NCBI GenBank assembly: GCA_001787475.1
Contig: MFXB01000057.1
Span: 1 to 5,373, forward strand
From: Candidatus Peregrinibacteria bacterium RIFCSPLOWO2_01_FULL_48_20
Lineage (GTDB): Bacteria > Patescibacteriota > Gracilibacteria > UBA1369 > 2-02-FULL-48-14
DNA: 5,373 nt
Direction: 5' to 3'
The number at the start of each line of letters is the position of its first letter. Positions within the stretch are counted from its first letter, which is position 1. The notes under the pieces are model-generated. The model had not been told where the DNA came from. It ran no database searches and was given only the letters and a program-made list of their open reading frames with translations. Shown in pieces: positions 3,886-5,373 of this stretch. The translations under genes were made by a program, and so were the position numbers.

Positions 3886-5373
3886 ATGTTTGTTTGTCTC
3901 GACCTTGAAACCACCGGCTTAAGCGCCCAAGATGACCATGTGATTGAGGTGGCCATTGTGCGTTTTGATCATGAAAAAATTCTCGAAGAGTGGTCGAGCT
4001 TGGTGAACCCCACTGTGCCCATTCCCGCTTTCTCGGCGCACCTCACCGGCATCACGAATGAAATGGTGAAAGACGCTCCCAAGCTTGGGGACCTTAAAGA
4101 AACCATTTTGGAAAAACTCGACGCTCACCCGATTATGGGGCATTTCATTTTTTTTGACGTCAACTTTTTAAAAGAGAAAAAATTCAATGTACCGAACGTG
4201 CAACTGGACACTTGCCAACTTGCCCAAGCTTTCCTTCACAAAGAAGCCAGTTACAGTTTGGAAGTGCTCACCAAAAAACTCGGCATCGCACAAGAAGGCG
4301 CGCATCGCGCACTGAATGATGTAAAAGCAAACATCGAACTTTTTTGGCGATTTTGCGAACACGTGAAGGCACTCGACAAAGATCAAAAGACCGCCATCCG
4401 CCCTTTGTGTGAAAAAAGCGATTGGCCTTGGGCTCCCTTCATCCTTCCCTTACTCGAAGAAAAAGGTAAAAATCGAATCGCGGAGAACAATAAAACAAAT
4501 GGCGTCGTGAGTGAAAAACACGCGGACTTAAAGATGCTTGTGGGTGAGCTCAACACTCCTTTTCTTTTGGAAGAACGAAGTCACACCTCACAAGATCTTT
4601 TTGATTACGCGCTGGAACGAAGCGAAAAAACACTTTTGGTTTTGCCCGATCCCGAGTCGCTGGCTCCCAATAAAGATTTGGGCGTACTCAAGCATCCCAA
4701 CCAGTATTTAAACGAACAGCGTTTTGCCAACTTCATTGCAAAAGATCGTTTGAATCCGGTGGAAACCTTGCTTGCCGTGAAAATTCAACTGTGGCTGCCG
4801 GAAACCGAAACCGGTGAAAAAGCGGAAATTCGACTTCAAAAAGAAGAAAAAGAAATGTGGTTCGACTTGTGTTGCCAAGAAGGGGAAGACGGGGAGTCTT
4901 TCTATCAACGCGCAGAGCGTGCAGTTCAAAAAAAGAAAGTTATGGCGGTCAGTGGCATTTACTTTCTCAAAGACCGCAGTCGCAAAGACCCGCTGCTTTC
5001 CGTGCGACCTGCTACCGTCATCGGCGAGGTGGGACAATTTGTAAAAAACATGGAAGAAGCCTGGCACATTCGTCTCAGTGAAAGTCGTTTCCTGCAGGAT
5101 CTTTATCGTCTGCAAAAAGAAAACCCGAGCGTTGAGCCCGTCATCGATCAACTGGCCTCCAAAGTTTCCATTCTCTTCGGATTTCTCGGCATGTTCATCA
5201 AAAAAGAAGGTGAAGCAAACAGCCCTCACCACACCTTGACGGTGGAAGCACATCACTTGAATGCACCTGAGTGGAACAAAGTGAAGGGCTCCGCGGAGTC
5301 CATTGAGGCCGCTGCCGCGGCCTTGGGCGAAAGCTGCAAAAATACGCCAACATTGCAAGAATTCAGCCGCTAC
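3886..5373 (+). CDS. DEDDh 3'-5' exonuclease fused to a degenerate DinG-like helicase region (partial)
   Basis: The frame is open for 496 codons and runs off the right edge. Residues 1-160 form a DnaQ-type exonuclease with all five catalytic residues: D6 and E8 in LDLETTGL, D91 in GHFIFFDVNFL (the usual GHN asparagine is F), and H140 and D145 in HRALNDV. NPTVPIPAFSAHLTGIT (41-57) is the usual exo-domain segment. The rest resembles the layout of DinG/XPD-type helicases with an N-terminal exonuclease: FLLEERSHTSQD (226-237) sits where Walker A belongs, YLNEQRFANFI and WLPETETGE (303-311) where the family has similar text, FYQRAERAV then AVSGIYFLKD where FY-x-RAR...NHALLL is usual, and ATVIGEVG (376-383) where DEAH belongs. 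GK[ST] and DEAH are both missing, as is a four-cysteine iron-sulfur set (only C329-C330). The exonuclease call is firm; the dead-helicase call rests on pattern memory. It could act as a repair or processing nuclease. Confidence 0.85.
   Translation, partial: MFVCLDLETTGLSAQDDHVIEVAIVRFDHEKILEEWSSLVNPTVPIPAFSAHLTGITNEMVKDAPKLGDLKETILEKLDAHPIMGHFIFFDVNFLKEKKFNVPNVQLDTCQLAQAFLHKEASYSLEVLTKKLGIAQEGAHRALNDVKANIELFWRFCEHVKALDKDQKTAIRPLCEKSDWPWAPFILPLLEEKGKNRIAENNKTNGVVSEKHADLKMLVGELNTPFLLEERSHTSQDLFDYALERSEKTLLVLPDPESLAPNKDLGVLKHPNQYLNEQRFANFIAKDRLNPVETLLAVKIQLWLPETETGEKAEIRLQKEEKEMWFDLCCQEGEDGESFYQRAERAVQKKKVMAVSGIYFLKDRSRKDPLLSVRPATVIGEVGQFVKNMEEAWHIRLSESRFLQDLYRLQKENPSVEPVIDQLASKVSILFGFLGMFIKKEGEANSPHHTLTVEAHHLNAPEWNKVKGSAESIEAAAAALGESCKNTPTLQEFSRY

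Noticed and set aside
4708..5358. 216-codon minus-strand open frame opposite the exonuclease tail
   Set aside because: The plus-strand frame is continuous with the exonuclease domain and follows a DinG-like order of segments; the antisense product is a Phe-rich shadow without motifs.
1..5373. UGA recoded as glycine (Gracilibacteria-type code)
   Set aside because: The five genes contain no in-frame TGA across about 1,680 codons, and the TGA upstream of the HNH-like and pyrB starts behaves as a stop.
1..5373. CRISPR array, tRNA, rRNA, insertion sequence or attachment site
   Set aside because: No regularly spaced repeats, tRNA-like cloverleaf, rRNA signature, transposase or flanking direct repeats were seen.

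Overview
The window carries five protein genes packed tightly: a 5'-truncated-by-window HNH-like gene and pyrB on the minus strand, then carA, an S-layer-homology (SLH) surface protein gene and a DEDDh exonuclease gene with a DinG-like tail on the plus strand. The first and last genes run off the window edges. The compact layout, lack of Shine-Dalgarno sequences, SLH-anchored Ig-like protein and CPR-style HNH-type N-terminus suggest a Patescibacteria/CPR genome, perhaps Peregrinibacteria-like. This is inference from style, not a marker-based assignment. About 1,680 sense codons contain no in-frame TGA, so the UGA=Gly code of Gracilibacteria is unlikely.

Region by region: 1-264 (-) is the N-terminal 88 codons of a probable HNH-endonuclease-family protein. 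265-383 is a spacer holding a small hairpin element (301-336). 384-1298 (-) is pyrB, aspartate carbamoyltransferase. 1299-1401 is a divergent control region with a sigma70-like promoter for each side. 1402-2505 (+) is carA, the glutaminase subunit of carbamoyl phosphate synthetase. 2534-3796 (+) encodes a secreted protein with two Ig-like domains, a very acidic linker and three SLH repeats. 3797-3885 is a spacer almost entirely made of small hairpins, sharing sequence blocks with the 301-336 element. 3886 to the window end (+) is an exonuclease whose downstream region looks like a DinG helicase that has lost its ATP-binding motifs.

PyrB and CarA act in consecutive early steps of UMP synthesis: CarA (with CarB, not seen here) supplies carbamoyl phosphate, and PyrB condenses it with aspartate. 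Their divergent promoters share a 103-bp region, so joint control is plausible. The pyrB promoter lies so close to the ATG that the mRNA should be essentially leaderless. The SLH protein and the exonuclease have no evident functional link to pyrimidine synthesis.

Most worth a second look are the exonuclease/degenerate-helicase fusion, the leaderless divergent pyrB/carA promoters, and the paired hairpin elements in the two intergenic spacers. No complete new defence system or mobile element is visible.
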